Of a stretch of DNA of 64,000 nt, positions 18,478 to 27,230 are shown in pieces. The notes beneath the pieces were generated by a model that saw nothing but the letters and a program-made list of their open reading frames with translations, was not told where the DNA came from and did no database searches. Position 1 is the first letter of the stretch; every line of letters begins with the position of its first letter. The DNA is taken from assembly GCF_014750685.1 (NCBI RefSeq), contig NZ_JAAXGE010000009.1, forward strand, positions 310,001 to 374,000, given 5' to 3'. The DNA comes from Bacteroides sp. GM023. GTDB taxonomy: Bacteria; Bacteroidota; Bacteroidia; Bacteroidales; Bacteroidaceae. The position numbers were made by a program, and so were the translations under genes.

Positions 18478-19209
18478 TTGAATTTAATTATCGACATAGG
18501 AAATACGATGGCGAAAGTCGCTCTCTTCAATAATGGGGAGATGGTGGAAGTGCTTACCGAATCCAATCAATCGCTGGATTGTCTGAAAACACTTTGTTCC
18601 AAGTACCCGATAGAACAGGGGATTGTGGCTACTGTCATTGATTTAAGCGAACGGATACTTGCCGATTTGGCAGCTTTGCCGTTTCCTTTACTGTGGCTCA
18701 ACTACAAAACGCCTTTACCGGTGGACAATCTGTACGAAACTCCCGAAACGCTGGGGTACGACCGTATGGCTGCTGTGGTAGGTGCTCATGAACAGTTTCC
18801 TCACAACGATATATTGGTCATTGACGCAGGGACTTGTATCACTTATGAATTTATTGACTCGAAAGGGCAGTATCATGGTGGTAATATTTCTCCCGGCATG
18901 CAGATGCGTTTCAAGGCACTTCACCAGTTCACCGGACGCTTGCCGCTTGTGGACACCAACGGGCGTAAACTCCCGATGGGACGGGACACCGAAACCGCTA
19001 TACGCGCCGGAGTGTTGAAAGGCATGGAATACGAAATTTCAGGTTATATTGAGTCTATGAAGCATAAATATCCTGAACTTTTGGTTTTTTTAACGGGCGG
19101 AGATGATTTTTCTTTTGATAGCAGCGTAAAAAGTATCATCTTTGCAGATAGATTTTTAGTGTTGAAAGGATTAAATAGAATTTTAAACTATAATAATGGT
19201 AGGATTTAA
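18478..19209 (+). CDS. coaX: Type III pantothenate kinase
   Basis: CoaX phosphorylates pantothenate in the first committed step of coenzyme A synthesis and belongs to the ASKHA fold. The N-terminal phosphate loop DIGNTMAK, the second motif IDAGTCITYEF and the late FLTGGDD are all present. With a TTG start the protein is 243 residues and opens as MNLIIDIGNT, the normal family N-terminus. An in-frame ATG at 18421 would add 19 residues, but it lies upstream of the predicted -7 element and is unlikely to be transcribed. The last 14 bases overlap the next gene, so this is the first gene of an envelope operon. Confidence 0.93.
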   Translation: MNLIIDIGNTMAKVALFNNGEMVEVLTESNQSLDCLKTLCSKYPIEQGIVATVIDLSERILADLAALPFPLLWLNYKTPLPVDNLYETPETLGYDRMAAVVGAHEQFPHNDILVIDAGTCITYEFIDSKGQYHGGNISPGMQMRFKALHQFTGRLPLVDTNGRKLPMGRDTETAIRAGVLKGMEYEISGYIESMKHKYPELLVFLTGGDDFSFDSSVKSIIFADRFLVLKGLNRILNYNNGRI

Positions 19210-20470
19210 ACACACACTATGTGCGCTTTTGCTCACGATGGTTACCGGAATGGCAATTGCTCAAAATAATACAAACTCTCCTTATACACGATATGGCTAT
19301 GGCGATTTGTCCGATCAAAGTTTCGGAAATAGCAAGGCGATGGGAGGAATTGCTTTTGGACTCCGGGATGGAGCACAGATCAATCCATTGAATCCTGCTT
19401 CGTATACAGCCATTGATTCGTTGACTTTCCTATTTGAAGGGGGTGTCAGTCTACAAAATATGAATGTTAATGGCGGCGGTGTGAAACTGAACGCCAAGAA
19501 CTCTAGTTTTGACTACTTGGCTATGCAGTTTCGTTTGCATCCCAGAATAGCGATGAGTGTAGGTTTGTTGCCATTCTCTAATGTGGGATACAGTGTGTCT
19601 GATAGTGGGTCTAAAAACGGTGTCAGTCAGACTCGGAGCTTTACTGGTGACGGAGGTTTGCATCAGTTGTATGCCGGACTAGGTGTGAAGGTGCTCAAGA
19701 ATTTATCAGTAGGTGTAAACGCTTCTTATTTTTGGGGAGATATCACACGCACGACGACTATTCTTTATCCGGCGACTTCAGAATCTTACTCTTTTATACA
19801 GCAAAGAGGAGTTTCGATTTCTGATTATAAACTGGATTTCGGTGCGCAGTATACATTGAATTTTAATAAGAAACATTCAGTGACAATTGGAGCCGTATTT
19901 TCTCCGAAGCATAAACTGAATAATGATTATACAGTAGTGACTCAAAACAGTACGACGGTCTCTAATGATTTTGATGCAACTTTTGAACTGCCTAATATGT
20001 TTGGAGGAGGATTAACATATAACTATGACAAACGTCTGACTGTTGGTGTGGATTATAGCTTGCAACAATGGTCAAAAACAAAATTCGGTATCAATGCAGT
20101 TGGCAATGAAGGTGTAAATGAAGATTTTAACGAAACTTATGCATATTGCGACCGTCATAAAATCTCAGTGGGTGCGGAATACATTCCTAATTTAATAGGA
20201 CGTTCTTACTTATCCCACATCAAATACCGTCTGGGAGCTTATTATACGACTCCGTATTATAAGATTGACGGCAAAAAGGCTGCCCGCGAATATGGCGTAA
20301 CTGCCGGTTTTGGTTTGCCTGTACCCCGTTCACGTTCTATCCTTAGCATCAGCGGACAGTTTGTTCGTGTAAGTGGACAGGAAACAAATTTTGTGAACGA
20401 AAATATCTTCCGTGTGAGTATCGGATTGACGTTCAACGAACGTTGGTTCTTCAAACGTAGGGTAGAATAA
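19196..20470 (+). CDS. Putative outer-membrane beta-barrel protein
   Basis: The 424-residue product has a signal peptide (1-22, cut after AIAQ) and alternating hydrophobic/polar strands with many aromatic and glycine residues. The opening (SPYTRYGYGDLSDQSFGNSKAMGG) and the later PLNPASYTAIDSLTFLFE resemble the OmpP1/FadL-like barrels of Bacteroidota (PorV type). Function unknown; possible roles are lipid or hydrophobic compound passage or an envelope assembly factor. Its start overlaps the coaX end by 14 bp and a TPR protein follows 63 bp downstream. The same operon encodes LptC. Confidence 0.8.
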   Translation: MVGFKHTLCALLLTMVTGMAIAQNNTNSPYTRYGYGDLSDQSFGNSKAMGGIAFGLRDGAQINPLNPASYTAIDSLTFLFEGGVSLQNMNVNGGGVKLNAKNSSFDYLAMQFRLHPRIAMSVGLLPFSNVGYSVSDSGSKNGVSQTRSFTGDGGLHQLYAGLGVKVLKNLSVGVNASYFWGDITRTTTILYPATSESYSFIQQRGVSISDYKLDFGAQYTLNFNKKHSVTIGAVFSPKHKLNNDYTVVTQNSTTVSNDFDATFELPNMFGGGLTYNYDKRLTVGVDYSLQQWSKTKFGINAVGNEGVNEDFNETYAYCDRHKISVGAEYIPNLIGRSYLSHIKYRLGAYYTTPYYKIDGKKAAREYGVTAGFGLPVPRSRSILSISGQFVRVSGQETNFVNENIFRVSIGLTFNERWFFKRRVE

Positions 20471-20533
20471 TTAAGTTGAAACAAAGTGAGAGAGAATAGA
20501 CGACTTTATAATAACAACTAAAATTTAAATACA

Positions 20534-21859
20534 ATGAAGATTAAAACGCTTGTGGCTATGTTGGTCCTTTCAGCAGGGGCAACCACTGCAATAGCACAGG
20601 ATGCGTCTAACTGTAATTCGAACAGTAGTATTTCGCATGAAGCTGTGCGTGCAGGTAATTTTAAAGATGCGTATACTCCTTGGAAAGCTGTGTTGGAAAA
20701 CTGTCCGACGCTTCGTTTCTATACCTTTACTGACGGATATAAAATTCTGAAAGGCTTGATGGCTCAAATCAAGGATAAGAATAGTCCTGACTACAAAAAA
20801 TATTTTGATGAACTGATGAATACGCATGATTTGCGTATCAAGTATACGGAAGAATTTTTGGCTAAAGGCACAAAAGTGTCTTCTGCTGACGAAGCTTTGG
20901 GTATCAAAGCAGTAGACTATATCGCTTTGGCTCCGCAGATCGATGTAAATCAGGCTTATCAATGGTTGAGCCAGTCCGTAAACGCTGTGAAAGCAGAATC
21001 GGCAGGTGCAACTATCTTCTACTTCCTGCAAATGTCCTTGGATAAGCTGAAAAACGATCCTAACCATAAGGAACAGTTCATTCAGGACTATCTGTTAGCT
21101 TCTGAATATGCTGATGAAGCAATTGCTGCTGAAACCAACGAAGCTAAGAAGAAAGCTATGTCAGGTATCAAAGACAACTTGGTTGCTTTGTTCGTAAACA
21201 GTGGAACTGCTGACTGTGAATCACTGCAAGGTATCTATGGTCCGAAAGTAGAAGCTAACCAGAAAGATTTGGAATACTTGAAGAAAGTAATCGACATCAT
21301 GAAAATGATGAGATGTACTGAAAGTGAAGCATATTTGCAGGCATCTTTCTATGCTTATAAAATGGAACCGACAGCAGAAGCTGCTACAGGTTGTGCTTAT
21401 CAAGCATTCAAGAAAGGCGATATTGACGGTGCTGTGAAGTTCTTTGACGAAGCAGTGAACCTGGAAACAGACAATGTGAAGAAAGCTGAGAAGGCATATG
21501 CAGCAGCAGCAGTATTGGCTTCTGCCAAGAAATTGTCTCAAGCTAGAGCTTACTGTCAGAAAGCTATCAGTTTCAACGAAAACTATGGTGCTCCTTACAT
21601 CTTGATTGCTAACCTTTATGCAATGAGTCCTAACTGGAGTGATGAAAACGCTTTGAACAAGTGTACATATTTTGCAGTAATCGACAAATTGCAACGTGCA
21701 AAACAAGTAGACCCAAGTGTAGCTGAAGAAGCTAACAACTTAATCGGTAGATATTCAGGTCATACTCCGCAAGCTAAAGACCTCTTTATGTTAGGTTACA
21801 AGCAAGGCGACCGCATCACTATCGGCGGTTGGATCGGAGAGACTACAACGATTCGATAA
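20534..21859 (+). CDS. Exported TPR protein of unknown function
   Basis: The product is 441 residues with a signal peptide ending at about residue 21 (AIAQ). The mature part is almost all alpha helical, with TPR-like repeats best seen at about 285-345 (AYQAFKKGDIDGAVKFFDEA, AYCQKAISFNENYGAPYILI). Its strongly biased codon use (GCT, GTA, GAA, CGT) resembles that of the PpiD gene and suggests high expression. It sits between the barrel gene and lptC. The ending (LGYKQGDRITIGGWIGETTTIR) looks like a separate conserved tail. The pairing with a barrel protein suggests a periplasmic partner, but this is inference. Confidence 0.85.
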   Translation: MKIKTLVAMLVLSAGATTAIAQDASNCNSNSSISHEAVRAGNFKDAYTPWKAVLENCPTLRFYTFTDGYKILKGLMAQIKDKNSPDYKKYFDELMNTHDLRIKYTEEFLAKGTKVSSADEALGIKAVDYIALAPQIDVNQAYQWLSQSVNAVKAESAGATIFYFLQMSLDKLKNDPNHKEQFIQDYLLASEYADEAIAAETNEAKKKAMSGIKDNLVALFVNSGTADCESLQGIYGPKVEANQKDLEYLKKVIDIMKMMRCTESEAYLQASFYAYKMEPTAEAATGCAYQAFKKGDIDGAVKFFDEAVNLETDNVKKAEKAYAAAAVLASAKKLSQARAYCQKAISFNENYGAPYILIANLYAMSPNWSDENALNKCTYFAVIDKLQRAKQVDPSVAEEANNLIGRYSGHTPQAKDLFMLGYKQGDRITIGGWIGETTTIR

Positions 21860-21863
21860 ATGT

Positions 21864-22514
21864 ATGTTGCGAAAACGAAGTAAACGTTTATTGCATAAAA
21901 GCATGAGCATAACAATTGTCCTTGGGACAATTGTTATGCTTCTTTTATTTCCCTCATGCGGCGGTAAGACGAAAGCAGTGGGTGAGGCTATCACCGAGCG
22001 CGATTCTCTTCCCGTAATGCAGACATTAGGGGTCACTACCCTTATATCCGATTCCGGAGTGACACGTTACAGGGTGAATACGGAGGAGTGGCAGGTTTAC
22101 GATCGTAAAAATCCTCCTCATTGGGCATTTGAAAAAGGAATATATCTCGAACAGTTCGACTCTATTTTTCAGGTAGAAGCCAGTATCAAAGCGGATACTG
22201 CCTATTATTACAATAAACAAGGACTTTGGAAGCTGATAGGTAATGTTGATATACAAAACCAGAAAGGAGAACGCTTTAATACGGAATTGCTTTATTGGAA
22301 CGAGAATACTAAAAAAGTCTATTCGGATAAATTTATACGTATTCAGCAACCAGATAGGATCATTACTGGGCAAGGGTTCGACTCGAACCAGGAAATGACA
22401 ATCTATGTTATTCATAATATACAAGGTATTTTCTATGTAGACGATGAAGCAGGTACTACTCAACCGGAAATAAAAGCCTTGCCGGACTCCGTGAAAAAAG
22501 ATTCTGTGAAATAA
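21864..22514 (+). CDS. lptC: LptC, LPS export periplasmic protein
   Basis: The 216-residue protein has one N-terminal hydrophobic segment (about 15-30) and a lipobox-like FPSC (Cys32), then a beta-jellyroll: the conserved run EWQVYDRKNPPHWAFEKGIYLEQ is typical of Bacteroidota LptC, as are ADTAYYYNKQGLWKLIGNV and IITGQGFDSNQ. LptC carries lipopolysaccharide from LptBFG to LptA in the periplasmic bridge. The gene starts 4 bp after the TPR gene and ends 3 bp before the CNNM gene, so co-transcription is clear. LptE is encoded at 30606. Confidence 0.88.
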   Translation: MLRKRSKRLLHKSMSITIVLGTIVMLLLFPSCGGKTKAVGEAITERDSLPVMQTLGVTTLISDSGVTRYRVNTEEWQVYDRKNPPHWAFEKGIYLEQFDSIFQVEASIKADTAYYYNKQGLWKLIGNVDIQNQKGERFNTELLYWNENTKKVYSDKFIRIQQPDRIITGQGFDSNQEMTIYVIHNIQGIFYVDDEAGTTQPEIKALPDSVKKDSVK

Positions 22515-22517
22515 ACT

Positions 22518-23774
22518 ATGAATATTTATATCTCTCTAATAATCACCATGGTCTTCTCCGCTTTCTTTTCAGGAATGGAGATTGCCTTTGTCTCGGTAGA
22601 CAAACTGCGTTTTGAAATGGAACGTAAGGGGGGAATCACCTCTCGTATCCTATCCATCTTTTTCAAGAATCCGAATGAATTTATCTCTACCATGTTGGTG
22701 GGGAATAATATAGCCTTGGTAATCTATGGTATCCTGATGGCACAAATTATCGGTGACAATCTGTTGGCAGGATTCATTGATAACCATTTCCTTATGGTGC
22801 TGGCGCAGACCGTTATTTCTACCTTAATTATATTGGTGACCGGAGAGTTCTTGCCGAAAACATTGTTCAAGATCAATCCCAATGTGGTTTTAAATGTTTT
22901 TGCCGTTCCGCTTATTATTTGTTATGTCATATTGTATCCTATATCAAAGTTTGCTTCCGGTGTATCTTGCCTGTTCCTTCGTCTTTTCGGAATGAAAGTG
23001 AACAAGGACGCGTCCGATATTGCTTTTGGGAAAGTCGACCTGGATTACTTCGTACAAAGTAGCATCGACAATGCCGAGAATGAAGAAGAACTGGATACGG
23101 AAGTGAAAATCTTTCAGAATGCACTTGATTTCTCGAATATAAAAATCCGTGACTGTATCGTTCCGCGCACGGAAGTGGTGGCCGTTGACCTGACTACTTC
23201 GCTGGACGAACTGAAAAGCCGATTCATAGAGTCCGGTATATCCAAGATTATCGTATATGACGGCAATATCGACAATGTGGTCGGTTATATCCATTCGTCG
23301 GAAATGTTTCGTGCTCCGAAAAACTGGCATGATAATGTAAAACAGGTGCCGATTGTGCCTGAAACGATGTCTGCCCACAAACTGATGAAACTGTTCATGC
23401 AGCAGAAGAAAACGATTGCCGTGGTAGTGGACGAATTTGGTGGAACATCCGGCATTGTCTCGTTGGAAGATTTGGTGGAAGAGATTTTTGGCGATATAGA
23501 AGACGAACACGATAACACTTCCTATATCTGCAAGCAGATTGAGGAACACGAGTATGTGTTATCCGCCCGTTTGGAAATAGAGAAAGTGAATGAAACATTC
23601 GGACTGGATTTGCCCGAGTCGGACGAATATCTGACGGTGGGCGGGTTGATTCTCAATCAATATCAGAGTTTCCCGAAGTTGCATGAAATCATTCAGGTAG
23701 GGCACTATCAATTCAAGATAATCAAGGTCACGGCGACAAAAATAGAACTTGTGCGCTTGAAAGTCTTGGAATAA
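22518..23774 (+). CDS. CNNM/CBS-domain membrane protein (CorC/HlyC family)
   Basis: This 418-residue protein has a CNNM (DUF21) domain with about four membrane segments (1-150, opening SAFFSGMEIAFVS), two CBS domains (about 205-325, with the conserved MVPRT-like IVPRTEVVAVD and VVVDEFGGTSGIVSLEDLVEEIFGDIEDEHD) and a C-terminal CorC/HlyC domain (about 335-415). The family is linked to magnesium or cobalt export and, in flavobacteria, to GldE. It is the last gene of the coaX operon and is followed by a terminator. A haemolysin role is not supported. Confidence 0.9.
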   Translation: MNIYISLIITMVFSAFFSGMEIAFVSVDKLRFEMERKGGITSRILSIFFKNPNEFISTMLVGNNIALVIYGILMAQIIGDNLLAGFIDNHFLMVLAQTVISTLIILVTGEFLPKTLFKINPNVVLNVFAVPLIICYVILYPISKFASGVSCLFLRLFGMKVNKDASDIAFGKVDLDYFVQSSIDNAENEEELDTEVKIFQNALDFSNIKIRDCIVPRTEVVAVDLTTSLDELKSRFIESGISKIIVYDGNIDNVVGYIHSSEMFRAPKNWHDNVKQVPIVPETMSAHKLMKLFMQQKKTIAVVVDEFGGTSGIVSLEDLVEEIFGDIEDEHDNTSYICKQIEEHEYVLSARLEIEKVNETFGLDLPESDEYLTVGGLILNQYQSFPKLHEIIQVGHYQFKIIKVTATKIELVRLKVLE

Positions 23775-23797
23775 TAGCGATAATCAAGAAATTTTTG

Positions 23798-23829
23798 GCT
23801 AATAAATAGATGCATATTAGCATTTTTTG
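23798..23829 (+). terminator. Terminator after the CNNM gene
   Basis: A 7-bp perfect stem (GCTAATA / TATTAGC) with a 10-nt loop is followed by ATTTTTTG. It ends the coaX operon. Confidence 0.65.
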
Positions 23830-23837
23830 TATCTTCG
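23830..23837 (+). promoter_or_regulatory. Candidate -7 element for the PpiD-like gene
   Basis: TATCTTCG is one base from TAnnTTTG and lies 56 bp before the start codon. The same octamer precedes the ECF sigma gene and the sulfatase gene. Confidence 0.4.
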
Positions 23838-23893
23838 TGCGCTAAAACGACAAAAGAAAGAAATAATAATAAACATAAATCGTATTAATCAAA

Positions 23894-26035
23894 ATGGCAA
23901 CGTTACAAAACATTAGGTCGAAAGGACCTCTATTGGTGATTGTTATCGGCTTGGCGCTGTTTGCTTTCATTGCGGGTGACGCATGGAAGGTGATGCAGCC
24001 GCATCAGGCACATGACGTAGGTGAGGTGAACGGAGACGCTCTTTCCGCTCAAGAGTATCAGAATTTGGTAGAAGAATATACCGAAGTGGTGAAACTCATG
24101 CGAGGAGTGACCGCCTTGAACGACGACCAATCCAATCAGGTGCGCGACGAAGTATGGCGTTCCTACGTAAACAATAAACTGATTGAAAAAGAAGCTAAAG
24201 CATTGGGACTGACTGTTTCTACTGCTGAAATTCAGGACATCCTGAAGGCTGGAGTTCATCCTTTGCTGCGTCAGACTCCTTTCCAGAATCCGCAAACAGG
24301 AAACTTCGACAAGGATATGTTGAACAAATTCCTCGTTGAATATGCTAAGATGAGCGAATCACAGATGCCGGCACAGTATGCAGAACAATACAACAACATG
24401 TATAAATACTGGTCATTCATCCAAAAGACATTGATTCAAAGCCGTTTGGCTGAAAAATACCAGGCGTTGGTTTCTAAGGCTCTTATTTCTAATCCGGTAG
24501 AAGCACAGGATGCTTTCGACGCGCGCGTGAACCAATACAATGTATTGCTGGCAGGCGTTCCTTACTCTTCAGTAGTAGACTCTACTATCGTAGTGAAAGA
24601 ATCGGAATTGAAAGACCTGTACAACAAGAAGAAAGAACAGTTCAAGCAATATCAGGAAACTCGTGACATCAAATACATTGATGTTCAGGTGACTGCCAGC
24701 GCTGAAGACAGAGCTGCTATTCAGAAAGAAGTAGATGAAGCAACTGCACAGTTGGCTGCTACAACAGATGATTACACATCGTTTGTTCGTTCGGTAGGTT
24801 CTGAAGCTCCTTATGTAGACCTGTTCTATAACAAGACAGCATTCCCGTCAGATGTAGTAGCTCGTTTGGACTCTGCTTCCGTAGGTACTGTTTACGGCCC
24901 TTACTACAATGGTGGTGATAATACTATCAACTCTTTCAAGATTGTAGCTAAAGCTGCCGCAGCCGACTCTATAGAATTCCGTCAGATTCAGGTATATGCT
25001 GAAGATGCATTGAAGACTAAGGCTTTGTCAGATAGTATCTACAATGCTCTTAAAGGTGGTGCAAACTTCGCAGACCTGGCTAAGAAATACGGTCAGACAG
25101 GTGACTCTAACTGGTTGACTGCTGCACAGTATGAAGGCGCACAGATCGACGGTGATAACCTGAAATTCATCTCTGCTATCAACAATACAGGTGTGAACGA
25201 ACTGGTAAACTTGCCGATGGGACAAGCTAACGTAATTCTTCAGGTGACTAACAAGAAGTCTGTAAAAGACAAATATAAAGTAGCTGTTATCAAGCGTGAA
25301 GTAGAGTTCAGTAAAGAAACTTACAATCGTGCTTACAACGACTTCAGCCAATTTATCGCTGCTAATCCTTCTGTTGAGAAGATGGTAGCTAGCGCTGAAG
25401 AAGCCGGATACAGACTGTTGGATAGAGCTGACTTGAATAGTTCTGAACACGGTATCGGTGGTGTGAGAGGAACAAAAGAAGCTTTGAGATGGGCATTTGA
25501 TAAAGCTAAACCGGGTGAAGTTTCAGGTTTGTACGAATGTGGCGAAAGCGATCATATGATCGTAGTGGGTCTGGTGAACATCAAACCGGAAGGATACCGT
25601 CCGTTGAAAGCCGTACAGGATCAGTTGAGAGCTGAAATCGTTAAAGATAAGAAAGCAGAAAAGATCATGGCTGACATGAAGGCAGCTAATGCAGCTTCTT
25701 TCGATCAGTATAAGTCTATGGCTAACGCTGTAAGCGACTCTTTGAAGATGGTTACATTCGCAGCTCCTGCTTACGTATCTGCATTGCGCAGCAGCGAACC
25801 GCTGGTAGGCGCTTATGCTTCTGTTTCTGAAGTGAATAAGTTGAGCGCTCCTATCAAAGGTAACGCCGGAGTATTTGTTCTGCAAGTATATGGCAAAGAC
25901 AAACTGAACGAAACATTCGACGCAAAAACAGAAGAAGCTACATTGGCTAACATGCATGCACGTTTCGCCAGCCGTCTGATGAACGACTTGTATCTGAAAG
26001 CAAATGTGAAAGATACACGTTTCCTGTTCTTCTAA
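23894..26035 (+). CDS. PpiD-like periplasmic peptidyl-prolyl isomerase/foldase
   Basis: The 713-residue protein is anchored by one N-terminal membrane helix (about 13-30, after the cytoplasmic MATLQNIRSKG). A SurA-N-like chaperone region follows (about 40-220), then a PPIC rotamase domain (about 345-460, with FADLAKKYGQTGDSNWL) and further helical chaperone parts. PpiD-type proteins assist the folding of exported proteins near SecYEG. Codon bias suggests high expression. It has its own promoter and a strong terminator, so it is a single-gene transcript. Confidence 0.9.
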   Translation: MATLQNIRSKGPLLVIVIGLALFAFIAGDAWKVMQPHQAHDVGEVNGDALSAQEYQNLVEEYTEVVKLMRGVTALNDDQSNQVRDEVWRSYVNNKLIEKEAKALGLTVSTAEIQDILKAGVHPLLRQTPFQNPQTGNFDKDMLNKFLVEYAKMSESQMPAQYAEQYNNMYKYWSFIQKTLIQSRLAEKYQALVSKALISNPVEAQDAFDARVNQYNVLLAGVPYSSVVDSTIVVKESELKDLYNKKKEQFKQYQETRDIKYIDVQVTASAEDRAAIQKEVDEATAQLAATTDDYTSFVRSVGSEAPYVDLFYNKTAFPSDVVARLDSASVGTVYGPYYNGGDNTINSFKIVAKAAAADSIEFRQIQVYAEDALKTKALSDSIYNALKGGANFADLAKKYGQTGDSNWLTAAQYEGAQIDGDNLKFISAINNTGVNELVNLPMGQANVILQVTNKKSVKDKYKVAVIKREVEFSKETYNRAYNDFSQFIAANPSVEKMVASAEEAGYRLLDRADLNSSEHGIGGVRGTKEALRWAFDKAKPGEVSGLYECGESDHMIVVGLVNIKPEGYRPLKAVQDQLRAEIVKDKKAEKIMADMKAANAASFDQYKSMANAVSDSLKMVTFAAPAYVSALRSSEPLVGAYASVSEVNKLSAPIKGNAGVFVLQVYGKDKLNETFDAKTEEATLANMHARFASRLMNDLYLKANVKDTRFLFF

Positions 26036-26061
26036 GAATTAATCGTATAAACGATAACTGC

Positions 26062-26096
26062 AAAAGGTCGTTCCTCTTTCGGGAACGACCTTTTTT
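26062..26096 (+). terminator. Terminator after the PpiD-like gene
   Basis: A 13-bp perfect stem (AAAAGGTCGTTCC / GGAACGACCTTTT) with a 7-nt loop runs into a T tract. A classical rho-independent terminator. Confidence 0.9.
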
Positions 26097-26141
26097 GTTA
26101 ACTTTTACATTATCGCTATACGGAAATCGACTTTATTTCCT

Positions 26142-26149
26142 TACATTTG
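26142..26149 (+). promoter_or_regulatory. Promoter -7 element for rlmN
   Basis: TACATTTG matches the -7 consensus exactly, 28 bp before the start codon. No clear -33 box. Confidence 0.55.
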
Positions 26150-26177
26150 CAAATATAAACCATGAACGGAAAGAATA

Positions 26178-27212
26178 ATGTCTAAATATCCTCTTTTAGG
26201 AATGAACCTTGTGGAGCTTCAATCGCTGGTGAAAAGACTGGGTATGCCCGGCTTTACCGCCAAGCAGATTATGGAATGGCTTTACGAGAAGAAAGTGACT
26301 TCGATTGATGAAATGACTAATTTGTCATTGAAGAACCGGGAGTTGCTCAAGCAGAACTATGAGGTAGGGGCAGCGACTCCGGTAGATGAAATGCGTTCTG
26401 TGGACGGCACGGTGAAGTACTTGTATAGAGTTGGCGATAATCATTTTGTAGAATCCGTTTATATTCCCGATGATGACCGGGCGACGCTCTGTGTCTCTTC
26501 ACAGGTAGGCTGCAAGATGAACTGCAAGTTCTGTATGACCGGAAAGCAAGGCTTTACAGCACACCTGACCGCCAACCAGATAATCAATCAAATCCATTCA
26601 TTGCCCGAACGCGACAAACTGACCAATGTGGTGATGATGGGCATGGGCGAACCGCTCGACAACCTCGACGAAGTATTGAAGGCATTGGAGATACTGACCG
26701 CTCCTTACGGGTATGCATGGAGCCCGAAGCGCATCACTCTTTCTACAGTCGGACTACAGAAAGGACTGCAACGCTTTATCGAAGAAAGCGACTGCCACCT
26801 GGCTATCAGCCTGCACTCCCCGGTGACTGCACAACGTTCCGAACTTATGCCGGCGGAAAAGGCGTTCTCCATCACTGAAATGGTGGAACTGTTAAAAAAC
26901 TATGATTTTAGTAAACAGCGCCGACTTTCGTTTGAATATATTGTTTTTAAGGGGCTTAATGACTCGCAAGTCTATGCCAAAGAGTTGCTGAAACTTCTTC
27001 GCGGACTGGATTGCAGGGTGAATCTGATTCGTTTCCATGCCATACCGGGAGTCGAACTCGAAGGGGCGGATATGGATACGATGACCCGTTTTCGTGACTA
27101 TCTGACGTCACACGGGCTTTTCACCACGATCCGTTCTTCAAGAGGAGAAGATATTTTTGCGGCTTGCGGCATGTTGTCGACAGCGAAACAAGAAGAAAAT
27201 AATCAGAGTTAA
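26178..27212 (+). CDS. rlmN: RlmN, 23S rRNA/tRNA adenine-C2 methyltransferase
   Basis: This 344-residue radical-SAM enzyme methylates C2 of A2503 in 23S rRNA and A37 of some tRNAs. The iron-sulfur motif CKMNCKFC gives Cys112, Cys116 and Cys119. The second catalytic cysteine is in GEDIFAACGM (about Cys330), as required for the ping-pong mechanism. It lacks features of Cfr and has the normal RlmN N-terminal helical domain. It leads a run of same-strand genes through secG. Confidence 0.96.
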   Translation: MSKYPLLGMNLVELQSLVKRLGMPGFTAKQIMEWLYEKKVTSIDEMTNLSLKNRELLKQNYEVGAATPVDEMRSVDGTVKYLYRVGDNHFVESVYIPDDDRATLCVSSQVGCKMNCKFCMTGKQGFTAHLTANQIINQIHSLPERDKLTNVVMMGMGEPLDNLDEVLKALEILTAPYGYAWSPKRITLSTVGLQKGLQRFIEESDCHLAISLHSPVTAQRSELMPAEKAFSITEMVELLKNYDFSKQRRLSFEYIVFKGLNDSQVYAKELLKLLRGLDCRVNLIRFHAIPGVELEGADMDTMTRFRDYLTSHGLFTTIRSSRGEDIFAACGMLSTAKQEENNQS

Positions 27213-27230
27213 TATATAAAACCGAACATC

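Noticed and set aside
22518..23774. Haemolysin
   Set aside because: The HlyC/CorC name is historical; the CNNM-CBS architecture points to a membrane ion-related protein.
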